Shown here piece by piece: positions 23,344-31,092 of a stretch of DNA of 44,382 nucleotides. A program made the translations under genes and the position numbers. The stretch is taken from assembly GCA_034926865.1 (NCBI GenBank), contig JAYFQP010000021.1:1-44382 (forward strand), read 5' to 3'. Positions within the stretch are counted from its first letter, which is position 1, and every line of letters begins with the position of its first letter. The notes beneath the pieces are model-generated. The model saw nothing but the letters and a program-made list of their open reading frames with translations. It was not told the DNA's origin and searched no databases. Source of the stretch: RGIG1902 sp034926865 (lineage in GTDB: Bacteria > Bacillota > Clostridia > Oscillospirales > Butyricicoccaceae).

Positions 23344-23820
23344 TCATCGGTCATGCCTGCCATGCCTCCAACAATTCCCGCACCCGAGTTTTCCCCGGCA
23401 GGAATTTCCGCATACGATGTTTTTGGAGCCGCAGTGAGGGCATACATAACTGCCGTCCTTGATCGAATTGATGACCTCAAAACTCTCCATCCATTCTTTC
23501 CCACACTCAATGCACTTGACAGGGCATATGTTCCGGGTGAAGTTTCCACCTTCAATATGAATAGTTTTTCCCTTTATCAGACTATCGGCAACTTTCTCCC
23601 GTGCTGACAGCAGAATACGCTGAAAGGTCGGGCGGGATACCTCCATTCGATCAGCACATTCTCCTTGTTCAAGACCTTCGAGATCTTTGAGTCGGATTGC
23701 CTCAAGTTCTTCAAGCTTGAGTATGTTTTCGGAAATTTCAGGAGCTTCCTTATCAGATGGCACAAAGTAGGCGATAGCCGGAACGTTTTCGATTCTTCTC
23801 CATTTTGTCGGTCTGGCCAT
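23344..23820 (-). CDS. DUF134 family DNA-binding protein with zinc-ribbon tail
   Basis: The start at 23820 is chosen because the family N-terminus MARPTKWRRIENVPAIAYF begins there and GGAG lies seven bases before it; an in-frame upstream start would add 19 unrelated residues. The 158-residue product has LEELEAIRLKDLEGLEQGECADRMEVSRPTFQRILLSAREKVADSLIKGKTI, a sigma-4-like helix-turn-helix. The C-terminus has CIECGKEW, CPHCGSKN and a further cysteine-rich end (CGNSCRGKLGCGNC). DUF134 proteins commonly neighbour NifX-like and ferredoxin-MinD genes in anaerobes and are presumed regulators of them. The extended cysteine tail suggests metal or cluster sensing. Confidence 0.9.
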   Translation of the reverse strand: MARPTKWRRIENVPAIAYFVPSDKEAPEISENILKLEELEAIRLKDLEGLEQGECADRMEVSRPTFQRILLSAREKVADSLIKGKTIHIEGGNFTRNICPVKCIECGKEWMESFEVINSIKDGSYVCPHCGSKNIVCGNSCRGKLGCGNCWRHGRHDR

Positions 23821-24143
23821 AATATATCTCCATTCTGTTACACTTAAAAGCAGCTTTGCGCTGAATAAAATCAACAATCCAATATAATTTAAGTTTACCG
23901 TTATTATCGGAATGTGTCAATAAACGATAATAGATATAAGCTTGTTAATAAAGCATACCAAATTATTATGGCACGGCTTTAATTAAATAGGAATTTCGCT
24001 TTTTGGGTATTTTGGCGAAAATAGCAGCTTACTAAATGGTGAAATCATCAAGGGAAAATGACATAGGTTATTGCCGTTTCCCCTTGATAGTCGATAGCTT
24101 TGAGATTATTCTTCTGCTTTGTTAATGATAGAAAGCCGCATTT
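23821..24143. other. Intergenic region between DUF134 and DUF5320 genes
   Basis: It holds the DUF134 promoter near 23892-23920 and an imperfect hairpin at 24047-24088 (ATCAAGGGAAA with TTTCCCCTTGAT, about 20 bases of loop). That hairpin lacks a T tail on either strand. Nothing else was recognised. Confidence 0.5.
23892..23932 (-). promoter_or_regulatory. Promoter of the DUF134 gene with flanking inverted repeat
   Basis: On the minus strand TTGACA (23915-23920), a 17-base spacer and TAAACT (23892-23897) form a strong promoter. TATTATCG (23902-23909) and CGATAATA (23925-23932) are perfect inverted copies on either side of the -35, a position suited to autorepression. Confidence 0.7.
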
Positions 24144-24434
24144 TTACGTGCAGCAGTTGGTTTTCAAGGAATTCCGCGCATTGTTTAAAAAGGTTTTTTC
24201 ATCAGCTGCATCAAAACTTGTTCTTTTGTACGCAAAAGCGCCGCATCGTCCGGCGCCGCGCATGCCCATTCGGTTATACATGTTTCTGCGTCCGCGTCCA
24301 AGGCCGAGGCCAAGTCCCCTTGCAGGCTTAAACTGATTTTCATCTCCCGAAGAATTAAAATTGCTGCAATAACCTGCTCCGCGTCCTGTCATAGAGCCCA
24401 TTCCCATAGGGCCAGTGCTGTCTCCTCTTGGCAT
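24144..24434 (-). CDS. DUF5320 family protein
   Basis: The 96-residue product starts MPRGDSTGPMGMGSMTGRGAGYC, the hallmark of DUF5320, and continues glycine/arginine-rich (GLGLGLGRGRRNMYNRMGMRGAGRCG). Family members are small proteins of anaerobes that lie beside DUF134, NifX-like and MinD-like genes; their function is unknown. The tail here (YKRTSFDAADEKTFLNNARNSLKTNCCT) lacks the long coiled-coil that many members have. The ribosome site is weak (AAGAAG), so the start rests on the family N-terminus. Confidence 0.75.
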   Translation of the reverse strand: MPRGDSTGPMGMGSMTGRGAGYCSNFNSSGDENQFKPARGLGLGLGRGRRNMYNRMGMRGAGRCGAFAYKRTSFDAADEKTFLNNARNSLKTNCCT

Positions 24435-24739
24435 AAATAATGCTTCTTTTTTATTTGATTTTATTACACTGCGTCCATTTGTATATAAGGTGTGTGCAGC
24501 AGAAAATTAACCATGCGGCACATATTCCATGTCTGTATCGGCTTTTTGGGCGATATAGCAAGCTTCGTTTTGTAAAAACTTCCATTCTGTTTTGAGGGTT
24601 TTGTCTGATTTGAACTTGTAATATTATTAATTAGAACTTTTATTTAAATCGGGTATTACTGGATTTACATATAAAATAGCTAAGCTTTTTTATTGCTGTA
24701 TGAGGGTTTGCATATGCAGCATGGCAGCGCAGTACAGGA
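24435..24739. other. Intergenic region upstream of the DUF5320 gene
   Basis: AT-rich sequence with no ORF carrying a plausible ribosome site and no convincing hairpin. It should contain the DUF5320 promoter, but no clear -35/-10 pair was seen. Confidence 0.4.
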
Positions 24740-24991
24740 TTATACGAAGTTCTTATGACTGTTTTTTGAATCTCTTTTTGGCAGTGAGGAGGCAACTCGC
24801 TTGGAGTATTTGAAAAAGCGTGGCCGGGCAGATAGAGGAGCATATACTTTTTGCTGTTGGAAATATAAAAGAAGCTGTTTTTCTATGCAGTGTGTATCCG
24901 CCTTGACGTTGTGAATATCGGAAGTTGATCCGTTGACTTTGGCGTTAAGCGGCGTTTGATATAATTTCTTAAGCTGTTTTCCGTTAAACAT
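24740..24991 (-). CDS. Hypothetical small protein (83 residues)
   Basis: The start at 24991 is supported by a very good ribosome site, GAAAGGAG, seven bases upstream; an in-frame upstream start at 25057 has none. The sequence begins MFNGKQLKKLYQTPLNAKV and ends with a strongly basic region (FFKYSKRVASSLPKRDSKNSHKNFV). It is soluble, with no signal peptide and one cysteine. No family is recognised. The frame could be spurious, but the ribosome site and the lack of any competing gene favour it being real. Confidence 0.45.
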   Translation of the reverse strand: MFNGKQLKKLYQTPLNAKVNGSTSDIHNVKADTHCIEKQLLLYFQQQKVYAPLSARPRFFKYSKRVASSLPKRDSKNSHKNFV

Positions 24992-25157
24992 ATGTTTGCT
25001 CCTTTCAATATTAAAAGAATATGCTAACAGGCATGTACTTGGTTCTTTGGTAAACATTTATAGTATTTTGGCTTAATCTGGTGCTGACGTCACACCGATA
25101 TACAGCTTGCGAAATCATGGTTTTTATAGCCGGCCTGAAGTGCCAAAAGGAGAAAAA

Positions 25158-25187
25158 TTGTTGCATTTTATCGTTTCATGGTATATT
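25158..25187 (+). promoter_or_regulatory. Promoter of the uracil/xanthine permease gene
   Basis: TTGTTG at 25158-25163, an 18-base spacer and TATATT at 25182-25187, with TGG before the -10. The leader to the ATG at 25237 is only about 43 bases, too short for a purine riboswitch. Confidence 0.5.
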
Positions 25188-25236
25188 ATTGGATAGGTCA
25201 TTATTTTCAGAAAATTTACAAGAGAGGCTGATGCAA

Positions 25237-26577
25237 ATGTTAAAAGAGGAAAAGAGCAAAGGGCCTTTGGGCTACTTACCTGATGAGTCACCTTCACTGG
25301 GTAAGCTGATAGCTTTCGCATTCCAACAGGTGCTGGTAATGTTCCCGGCTACTGTGACTGTGGCGCTGCTCACTGGTTTTCACGTTTCCACAACAATCTT
25401 CGCCAGCGGTTTGGCGACACTGTGCTTCCTTCTGATTACTAAGGGGCAGATACCGCTTTATTACGGTTCAAGCTTTTCGTATATTACTGCCATCGTAGGT
25501 ATAACAGGCGCCACTTTCGGCCAGACGGTTTCCGACACTTTGATTGGACAAGCTCAGTTTGGCATAATTTGCTCTGGTCTTGTTTCGATTGTAGCGGGGC
25601 TCGTTGTGCGTCGTTTTGGCATGGATAAGATAGAAAAGGTCCTTCCCCCGACTATCACAGGATCTATTGCCCTTGTCATAGGTATTTCCCTTGCGGGAAC
25701 AGCCATGACACAGGCTGTTGGTTATGATTCCGCCAGCGGCACACTCGCGGCAATGAGCAACCAGATGTGGATAGTAGCTCTTATTACTCTTGTGGCTACA
25801 CTGCTGTTCTCAGTATATCTTAAGGGATTCTTCAGTCAGCTTCCAATCTTATTCGGTATACTCGTGGGATATGCGGTCAGTATTCCGTTGGGCCTTGTTG
25901 ACTTTTCTACGATATTTTCTGGCCCAATCATAACGGCTCCACACTTTACACTTCCTGTGCCTAACCTTGCAGCGGTTCTGGCTATTATGCCTATAGCTAT
26001 AGCCACTATTCCTGAGTCTACGGCGCATCTTTTCCAGCTTGACATCTATGTCAACGATCTGGCCAAGAAAAAGGGTAAGAAGGAATACAAGATTGCGGAA
26101 AAGCTCGGCCTTAACCTTATAGGCGACGGACTTGGAGATATCGTGGCATCGTTGTTTGGCGGCCCTGCCGGCACAAACTATGGTGAGAACATTTCGACAA
26201 TGGCCATCACAAAGAACTTTTCGGTTCGCATGCTTGGAGCAGCAGCCATCATGTCAATGGTTCTTTCGTTTGTTTCGCCTCTTTCAAACCTTATAAATAC
26301 AGTTCCCAGCGCGGTCATTAACGGTGCTTGCATTTTTCTGTTCGGTGTAATTGCCGCACAGGGCATTGCGATAATGATCAATAAGAACGTAGATATGTTT
26401 GACGCAAGAAATCTTGCAGTTATAGCTGTTATTATTATCATCGGCCTCGGCGGCAATTACGGCTTTGCAGGCGGCATGATACCATTCTTTGGAATGCAGC
26501 TTCCCGCTATAGCCACAGCTTCTATTGTCGGAATCGTTCTGAACGGCGTTTTGTCTATCGGTAAAAAAAGCGCTTGA
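25237..26577 (+). CDS. Uracil/xanthine permease (NCS2 family)
   Basis: The start at 25237 is chosen because AGAGAGG lies nine bases before it and the sequence from there (MLKEEKSKGPLGYLPDESP) matches the family N-terminus; the longer frame from 25081 would overlap the promoter. The 446-residue product has about 12-14 membrane segments with NCS2 motifs QVLVMFPATVTVALLTGF, LPPTITGSIALVIGISLAG, ATIPESTAHLFQLDIYVND (motif with the key glutamate) and GLGDIVASLFGGPAGTNYGEN. It imports uracil or xanthine by proton symport. It is followed by a second purine permease 48 bases later, so the two probably share a transcript. Confidence 0.9.
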   Translation: MLKEEKSKGPLGYLPDESPSLGKLIAFAFQQVLVMFPATVTVALLTGFHVSTTIFASGLATLCFLLITKGQIPLYYGSSFSYITAIVGITGATFGQTVSDTLIGQAQFGIICSGLVSIVAGLVVRRFGMDKIEKVLPPTITGSIALVIGISLAGTAMTQAVGYDSASGTLAAMSNQMWIVALITLVATLLFSVYLKGFFSQLPILFGILVGYAVSIPLGLVDFSTIFSGPIITAPHFTLPVPNLAAVLAIMPIAIATIPESTAHLFQLDIYVNDLAKKKGKKEYKIAEKLGLNLIGDGLGDIVASLFGGPAGTNYGENISTMAITKNFSVRMLGAAAIMSMVLSFVSPLSNLINTVPSAVINGACIFLFGVIAAQGIAIMINKNVDMFDARNLAVIAVIIIIGLGGNYGFAGGMIPFFGMQLPAIATASIVGIVLNGVLSIGKKSA

Positions 26578-26625
26578 TGAGCAGTCGGAACCTCTTTGAA
26601 TATAAAATTGTAAGGAGATTAAACA

Positions 26626-28044
26626 ATGGAAAATTACTTCAAGCTTAAGGAGAACGGTACAAAGGTCTCAACTGAGATATTGGCCGGTCTTACTACGTTT
26701 TTCGCAATGGCTTATATCCTGTTTGTCAACCCTGATATGCTTGAGCAGACAGGTATGCCTCACGGCGCAGTTTTCCTTGCCACAATTTTTGCCTCTGCTG
26801 CCGGAACTCTCGTAATGGCACTTTTCGCAAACGTCCCCTATGCACAGGCTCCCGGAATGGGACTTAATGCTTTTTTCACGTACACAGTATGCTTCGGTCT
26901 TGGCTTCAAGTGGCAGCAGGCTCTTGCCATGGTATTTCTTTGCGGTGTAATCAACGTCATCATCACCGTAACAAAAATACGTAAGTCTATCATCAAAGCC
27001 ATCCCTTCAAGCCTTCAGCATGCTATTGGCGGCGGCATCGGCATCTTTGTTGCTTATATCGGCATAAAAAATGCCGGCCTGCTAACCTTTACTGCTGACC
27101 CCGGCAAATATACCATACTTGACAGTCAGACTATGGTCACTGGCGGAGCAATTGTTCCTTCGCTGTCTACATTTAATACGTTGCCTGTACTTCTTTCTGT
27201 TATTACACTTGTGCTCATGATAGTTCTTTTAGTTAAAAAGGTTCCAGGTGCTATTTTCATCAGCATCATAGCTTCTACAATAATAGGAATCTTAATGGGC
27301 ATTGTTGATGTTAGCCAGATAGGTGTCGCTTCCAACGTCGGCAAGTCATTCTCTGAGCTTAAAACTACCTTTGGCGCGGCTTTTGGGTCTGAAGGTCTGC
27401 TCTCGCTGTTCAGTGATTCTTCAAAGATTCCTCTTGTGCTGATGACCATCTTTGCTTTTAGCCTTTCCGATACATTTGATACTATCGGTACATTTATAGG
27501 AACAGGCCGTCATACAGGCATCTTCAGCGAAGAAGATCAGAAGATGATGGAGAACTCCAGCGGCTTCAAGTCCAAGATGGATAAGGCTCTCTTTGCCGAC
27601 TCAATAGCTACATCTATCGGCGCTGTATTCGGAACATCCAATACAACTACATATGTAGAGAGCGCTGCAGGGATCGGTGCTGGCGGACGTACAGGCCTTA
27701 CATCCCTTGTAACAGCTGTTATGTTCCTTCTCAGCATATTCCTTGCACCGGTTGTCGGTATTGTTCCTTCACAGGCTACAGCTCCCGCGCTTATACTTGT
27801 CGGCGTGATGATGCTTGCATCCTTTGCCGACATTAAATGGCGTGAGCTTGAAGAAGCTATCCCCGCATTCTTTGCAGGCATCTTTATGGCTTTCTGCTAC
27901 AGCATTTCTTACGGCATTGCCACAGGCTTCATTGCTTACTGCCTCGTAAAGTGCCTGCGCGGCAAGGCAAAGGATATACACCCGATTCTTTGGGTCAGCA
28001 CAGGGCTGTTCATTTTGAACTTCATCCTGTTGGCGCGCATCTAA
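26626..28044 (+). CDS. Guanine/hypoxanthine permease (AzgA-type NCS2)
   Basis: The 472-residue product is an AzgA-like permease: KVSTEILAGLTTFFAMAYILFVNP at the N-terminus, GAVFLATIFASAAGTLVMALFANVPYAQAPGMGLNAFFTYTV, FSLSDTFDTIGTFIGTGRHTGIF, and ADSIATSIGAVFGTSNTTTYVESAAGIGAGGRTGLTSL, the substrate-binding segments of the family. It takes up guanine, hypoxanthine or adenine. AAGGAG lies ten bases before the ATG. A strong terminator closes this two-gene purine uptake operon. Confidence 0.93.
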   Translation: MENYFKLKENGTKVSTEILAGLTTFFAMAYILFVNPDMLEQTGMPHGAVFLATIFASAAGTLVMALFANVPYAQAPGMGLNAFFTYTVCFGLGFKWQQALAMVFLCGVINVIITVTKIRKSIIKAIPSSLQHAIGGGIGIFVAYIGIKNAGLLTFTADPGKYTILDSQTMVTGGAIVPSLSTFNTLPVLLSVITLVLMIVLLVKKVPGAIFISIIASTIIGILMGIVDVSQIGVASNVGKSFSELKTTFGAAFGSEGLLSLFSDSSKIPLVLMTIFAFSLSDTFDTIGTFIGTGRHTGIFSEEDQKMMENSSGFKSKMDKALFADSIATSIGAVFGTSNTTTYVESAAGIGAGGRTGLTSLVTAVMFLLSIFLAPVVGIVPSQATAPALILVGVMMLASFADIKWRELEEAIPAFFAGIFMAFCYSISYGIATGFIAYCLVKCLRGKAKDIHPILWVSTGLFILNFILLARI

Positions 28045-28081
28045 GGTTTTACTGTTTACCATTGAAAAGAGGGGTTTCTGC

Positions 28082-28120
28082 AAATCTCCGCACCATTTAT
28101 CAGGTGCGGAGATTTTTTAT
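28082..28120 (+). terminator. Terminator of the purine permease operon
   Basis: AAATCTCCGCACC (28082-28094) pairs with GGTGCGGAGATTT (28103-28115), followed by TTTAT. Confidence 0.9.
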
Positions 28121-28358
28121 GCGTTGTGTGTTTTCTAGTTATTACAAAGGCCTTCATAGAAAAAACCGTAGCAGCATAGACATTGAGTAAATAGGGGATA
28201 AGTCATGGGAAATCAAACAGAGACATTATCATCTTAGTATGTGGAAATAGAGCAAAAGGTGCATATATGCTTATCTGAGAATCACAACGAAATTTATAGT
28301 TGTAAGTACAAAATGGATCTGCAATAATACGGTTCGCAGCTTTAAACTATGATTACAG

Positions 28359-28387
28359 TTTAAAAATAGGCACAACACTGGTATAAT
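28359..28387 (+). promoter_or_regulatory. Promoter upstream of paired hairpins
   Basis: TTTAAA at 28359-28364, a 17-base spacer and TATAAT at 28382-28387 with TGG before the -10. The expected start, near 28394, coincides with the first hairpin. Confidence 0.5.
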
Positions 28388-28395
28388 CAATTAAA

Positions 28396-28453
28396 GGGCG
28401 CATATTGCGCCCTAATAAAATCCGGCTAAGTTAGCCATAGCTAACTTAGCCGG
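28396..28453 (+). repeat. Two tandem perfect hairpins at the 5' end of a predicted leader
   Basis: GGGCGCA-TAT-TGCGCCC occupies 28396-28412. The arm at 28422-28435 (CCGGCTAAGTTAGC) is repeated inverted at 28440-28453 around a CATA loop, giving 14 perfect pairs. TAATAAAAAAC follows, so there is no T tail on the plus strand; the minus-strand tail is mildly T-rich. The role is unknown: RNA stability element, leader structure, or remnant of a mobile element end. Confidence 0.6.
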
Positions 28454-28524
28454 TAATAAAAAACAAGCCATTGCCTGATGACAGCAAAATTTTTGTACTT
28501 CACTTAAAATCAGTGAAGGAGTAT

Positions 28525-28560
28525 ATGTTGCAAAATTGGCGAAACATTCGTGATCGGTAA
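28525..28560 (+). CDS. Possible 11-residue leader peptide
   Basis: ATG at 28525 follows AAGGAG at a proper distance and encodes MLQNWRNIRDR before TAA. The ribosome site lies at the edge of a hairpin (CTTCACT with AGTGAAG, 28499-28519), so its access could be modulated. It precedes the ZnuA-like gene by about 65 bases. Could equally be chance. Confidence 0.3.
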   Translation: MLQNWRNIRDR

Positions 28561-28624
28561 CCCCTTTAGTATCAAATGCATAGGAATGATATGGGCGCAG
28601 AGGTACGCAGGTACACGGGGCTAA

Positions 28625-29629
28625 ATGCGGTTTTTCCGCTTTGCAGGTATTTGCGCGTTTTGTAACTTTGGAATGGGAGTGGTATCTATTACATATTTTA
28701 TCAGAAGAAAGATTCCTGTGCTTATAGCTGTTGCGCTGACCTTGTTTTTGTCAGCTGTCGGGCTTCCTCAGAAGGGCTATGCTGAGGATAACGAACTTAC
28801 TGCCATCGCCACCACAACATTGTTATGGGATTTAACAGAAAATATTGCAGGAGAAAGAATACAGGTGGAGTTTCTTATGGGGCCGGGAATAGATCCCCAT
28901 CTTTATCAGGCAAGTGCCGAGGATGTTTATTTGCTTCAAAATGCAGATTTGATAATCTGTAACGGATTTTGTCTTGAAGAGCGCATGGGAGAGATGCTTG
29001 ATTCTTTTGAAAGGGAAGGAAAGGCTGTTATATGTATTGAGGACGGAATTGATAAGAATATGTTTCTTGAATGCCAGCCAGGCTCAGGGCAGTATGATCC
29101 ACATGTCTGGTTCGACGTATCTTTGTGGAAACAGGCGGCAGTTTATATAGCAAATAGGCTCATTCTTCTTGATCCGCATGGTGGAGAAACATATAGCAAA
29201 AATCTAAACAAATATCTTGAAGAATTGAATGAACTTGAAGAATACATAAAATCAAGGGTGTCTGGGATAGGGGAAGAGCATAGGATTCTTGTTACCGATT
29301 ATGATGCCTTCAGATACTTCTGCAGGGCTTATGGTTTTGAGGTTAAGAGTCTTTTGGGTATAAGCACTAATGACGAGGTGCGAACAGCTGATGTAAGTAC
29401 ACTTGCCGGCTTTATAGCAGAGAACAGGATAAAGGCAATCTTCGCCGAGTCTACATTGCCTGAGAAAAATATAGAAGACCTTGAGGCATCTGTCAGGGAA
29501 AAGGGATTTGAAACATCAATAGGCGGAAAGCTTTATTCTGATTCCCTTGGAGACGAGGCTTCCGGCTACGGCGGATATATAGAAGCTTTCAAGGCAAATA
29601 TTGATGCTATTGTCGATGCGCTTAAATAA
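28625..29629 (+). CDS. ZnuA/TroA-type metal ABC binding protein, orphan
   Basis: The product is up to 334 residues. The zinc/manganese binding-protein plan is clear: TTLLWDLTENIAGERIQVEFLMGPGIDPHLYQ with metal ligand H92, DADLIICNG-type NADLIICNGFCLEERM, DPHVWFDV (second histidine), a long linking helix, VTDYDAFRYFCRAYGFEV (position of the third ligand, here aspartate/tyrosine in place of histidine), and IKAIFAESTLPEKNIEDL. The signal sequence FIRRKIPVLIAVALTLFLSAVGLP has no lipobox cysteine, unusual for a monoderm. ATG 28673 is an alternative start, since neither site has a strong ribosome site. No ABC ATPase or permease is adjacent, so it must work with a transporter encoded elsewhere. Confidence 0.85.
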   Translation: MRFFRFAGICAFCNFGMGVVSITYFIRRKIPVLIAVALTLFLSAVGLPQKGYAEDNELTAIATTTLLWDLTENIAGERIQVEFLMGPGIDPHLYQASAEDVYLLQNADLIICNGFCLEERMGEMLDSFEREGKAVICIEDGIDKNMFLECQPGSGQYDPHVWFDVSLWKQAAVYIANRLILLDPHGGETYSKNLNKYLEELNELEEYIKSRVSGIGEEHRILVTDYDAFRYFCRAYGFEVKSLLGISTNDEVRTADVSTLAGFIAENRIKAIFAESTLPEKNIEDLEASVREKGFETSIGGKLYSDSLGDEASGYGGYIEAFKANIDAIVDALK

Positions 29630-29797
29630 TGGGGGAACTGCATGGAGGGCACAGGGTGAGAAACTTTCAACATTTTTAAAGTTTCTGGATGAAAAGGTGA
29701 TATCTGAGGATACAACCTGACGGACAGAATATCGGGAAAACAGAAGCTAATGCATAATATTTCCATTAAAATACGTATTGTTTAACAGACAGTTTAC

Positions 29798-29826
29798 TTG
29801 TTTTGAGGATCAGTCTATGCTAAAAT
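29798..29826 (+). promoter_or_regulatory. Promoter of the HExxH protein gene
   Basis: TTGTTT at 29798-29803, a 17-base spacer and TAAAAT at 29821-29826, with the extended TGC before the -10. Confidence 0.55.
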
Positions 29827-29871
29827 TATATTGGATAAAAGTATCCGAAAAACATCTGGGAGGTGGGGTCA

Positions 29872-30882
29872 ATGAATAAAATACTTTCCCCACAAACTCT
29901 TATTAGGGTTACAGGTGAAAAGCTTTCGGCAGAAATTTTATTCTTCCTTATTTGCCTTGACGGGCAGGAGTATGTGGCCTATACGGAAGATGGGGGAAGC
30001 ATTCCCAAGGGGGCCAGAATCAGAAAGTCGATTTTCGGGTGGAAAATTGAAGAGCTATGGCCGGACCATCCTGTTATGGAAGAAATCTATGATATCCTTG
30101 ACGACCATGCCTGCGATGGCAGCATTGTAGAGTGCCGTGGAGAAACATATATGCAGCGCGATGGGGGAGAAGGGCTGTATTATATTAAGAGTATTTCCGA
30201 GAAAAAAGCGGCAAAGTTTTTACAAAGAAAGAAGCTTGCTTTTTCTTTATGTGCGGCATTTGCAGGTTTGGTTATAGGCGCGGTGTACTTTGCTTTTTCG
30301 GCTGGATACCTGCCTAATTTTGAAGCTGAGGCGACCCCCGCTTATCAAGAGATAAAGGCGGCGCTTCCCGATGAGGCTGACTATATCGAGTATCTTTCAA
30401 ATTATTTAAACGATGATAATTGGCCGATGCTTACTGTAGAAAAAAAGCTGGAGATTTTGCAGGCAGTATGCGATTGGGAATCTGTCAATGTTCTTGGCTG
30501 TTCCGATTCTACCGTAAAAGCGGAGGAACTTCCTGAAACAAACCTTGGTTATTACAATAAATCAGGCGCAGAAATAGTTATAAGCGTAACCGAGCTTAAG
30601 GAGTGTTCATGGAAAGAAGCCGTTGGCACAATTATCCATGAAACAAGGCACTCATGGCAGCGAGACATGATAGAACTTCTTGATAATATTGAAAAGGATG
30701 AATCCGAGCTTGCCAATCTGAATGTGTTTGACGAAGTGAAGGAGTACCGTGATGTATGGACAGATTATACAAGCGGACTTATTGATTTTGACAAGTATTA
30801 TTCTCAGGCAATCGAGGAGGACAGCCGTAACTGGTCTACATACAGGATCGAAACATACTATATTCCTAATCTTGTTACATAA
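29872..30882 (+). CDS. Membrane-anchored putative zinc metalloprotease (HExxH)
   Basis: The start at 29872 follows GGGAGGTGGGG; an in-frame GTG at 29863 lies inside that ribosome site. The 336-residue product has a soluble N-terminal domain of about 115 residues without a signal peptide, one membrane helix at about 122-146 (LAFSLCAAFAGLVIGAVYFAF), and a C-terminal domain with HETRH at 256-260 in VGTIIHETRHSWQRD. E315 or E316 in QAIEEDSRN is a possible third zinc ligand, which would give a gluzincin-like arrangement. The topology would place the protease domain outside the cell and the N-terminal domain inside. No family is recognised with certainty. Proteolytic activity is inferred from the motif alone. 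Confidence 0.65.
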   Translation: MNKILSPQTLIRVTGEKLSAEILFFLICLDGQEYVAYTEDGGSIPKGARIRKSIFGWKIEELWPDHPVMEEIYDILDDHACDGSIVECRGETYMQRDGGEGLYYIKSISEKKAAKFLQRKKLAFSLCAAFAGLVIGAVYFAFSAGYLPNFEAEATPAYQEIKAALPDEADYIEYLSNYLNDDNWPMLTVEKKLEILQAVCDWESVNVLGCSDSTVKAEELPETNLGYYNKSGAEIVISVTELKECSWKEAVGTIIHETRHSWQRDMIELLDNIEKDESELANLNVFDEVKEYRDVWTDYTSGLIDFDKYYSQAIEEDSRNWSTYRIETYYIPNLVT

Positions 30883-30896
30883 CATTTTTAAATTAT

Positions 30897-30926
30897 AAAG
30901 CGCATCCGAAGGGATGCGCTTTCATT
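30897..30926 (+). terminator. Terminator of the HExxH gene
   Basis: AAAGCGCATCC (30897-30907) pairs with GGATGCGCTTT (30912-30922) and TCATTTT follows. Confidence 0.85.
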
Positions 30927-31021
30927 TTGCTGAGGTCAAATTGTGTAAATGAAAACCAATAGTTTTTTTGGCATATCACAGCACTATTATGCAAATATGG
31001 ATAAAGTTTACAACAGATTAA

Positions 31022-31051
31022 TTGACATTTGGTAAAATTATGTAATATCAT
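31022..31051 (+). promoter_or_regulatory. Promoter of the second SLH protein gene
   Basis: TTGACA at 31022-31027, an 18-base spacer and TATCAT at 31046-31051. Confidence 0.7.
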
Positions 31052-31092
31052 ATTAAATATGGTTACGGGTTTAATATGAAGGAGTGTGTAAA

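Larger units (their letters stand above)
28045..28624. other. Long intergenic region with terminator and structured leader
   Basis: The 580 bases hold the purine-operon terminator (28082-28120), then a stretch without features, then a promoter, two consecutive hairpins, a third hairpin and a tiny ORF upstream of the ZnuA-like gene. The parts are listed separately. Confidence 0.6.

Noticed and set aside
24047..24088. Imperfect hairpin as a terminator of the DUF5320 gene
   Set aside because: The loop is about 20 bases and there is no T tail on the minus strand.
25188..25236. Purine riboswitch before the purine permeases
   Set aside because: The predicted leader is about 43 bases and lacks the three-way junction and loop sequences of that class.
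25081..25236. N-terminal 52-residue extension of the uracil permease
   Set aside because: It overlaps the promoter and has no ribosome site. The start at 25237 has AGAGAGG and the family N-terminus.
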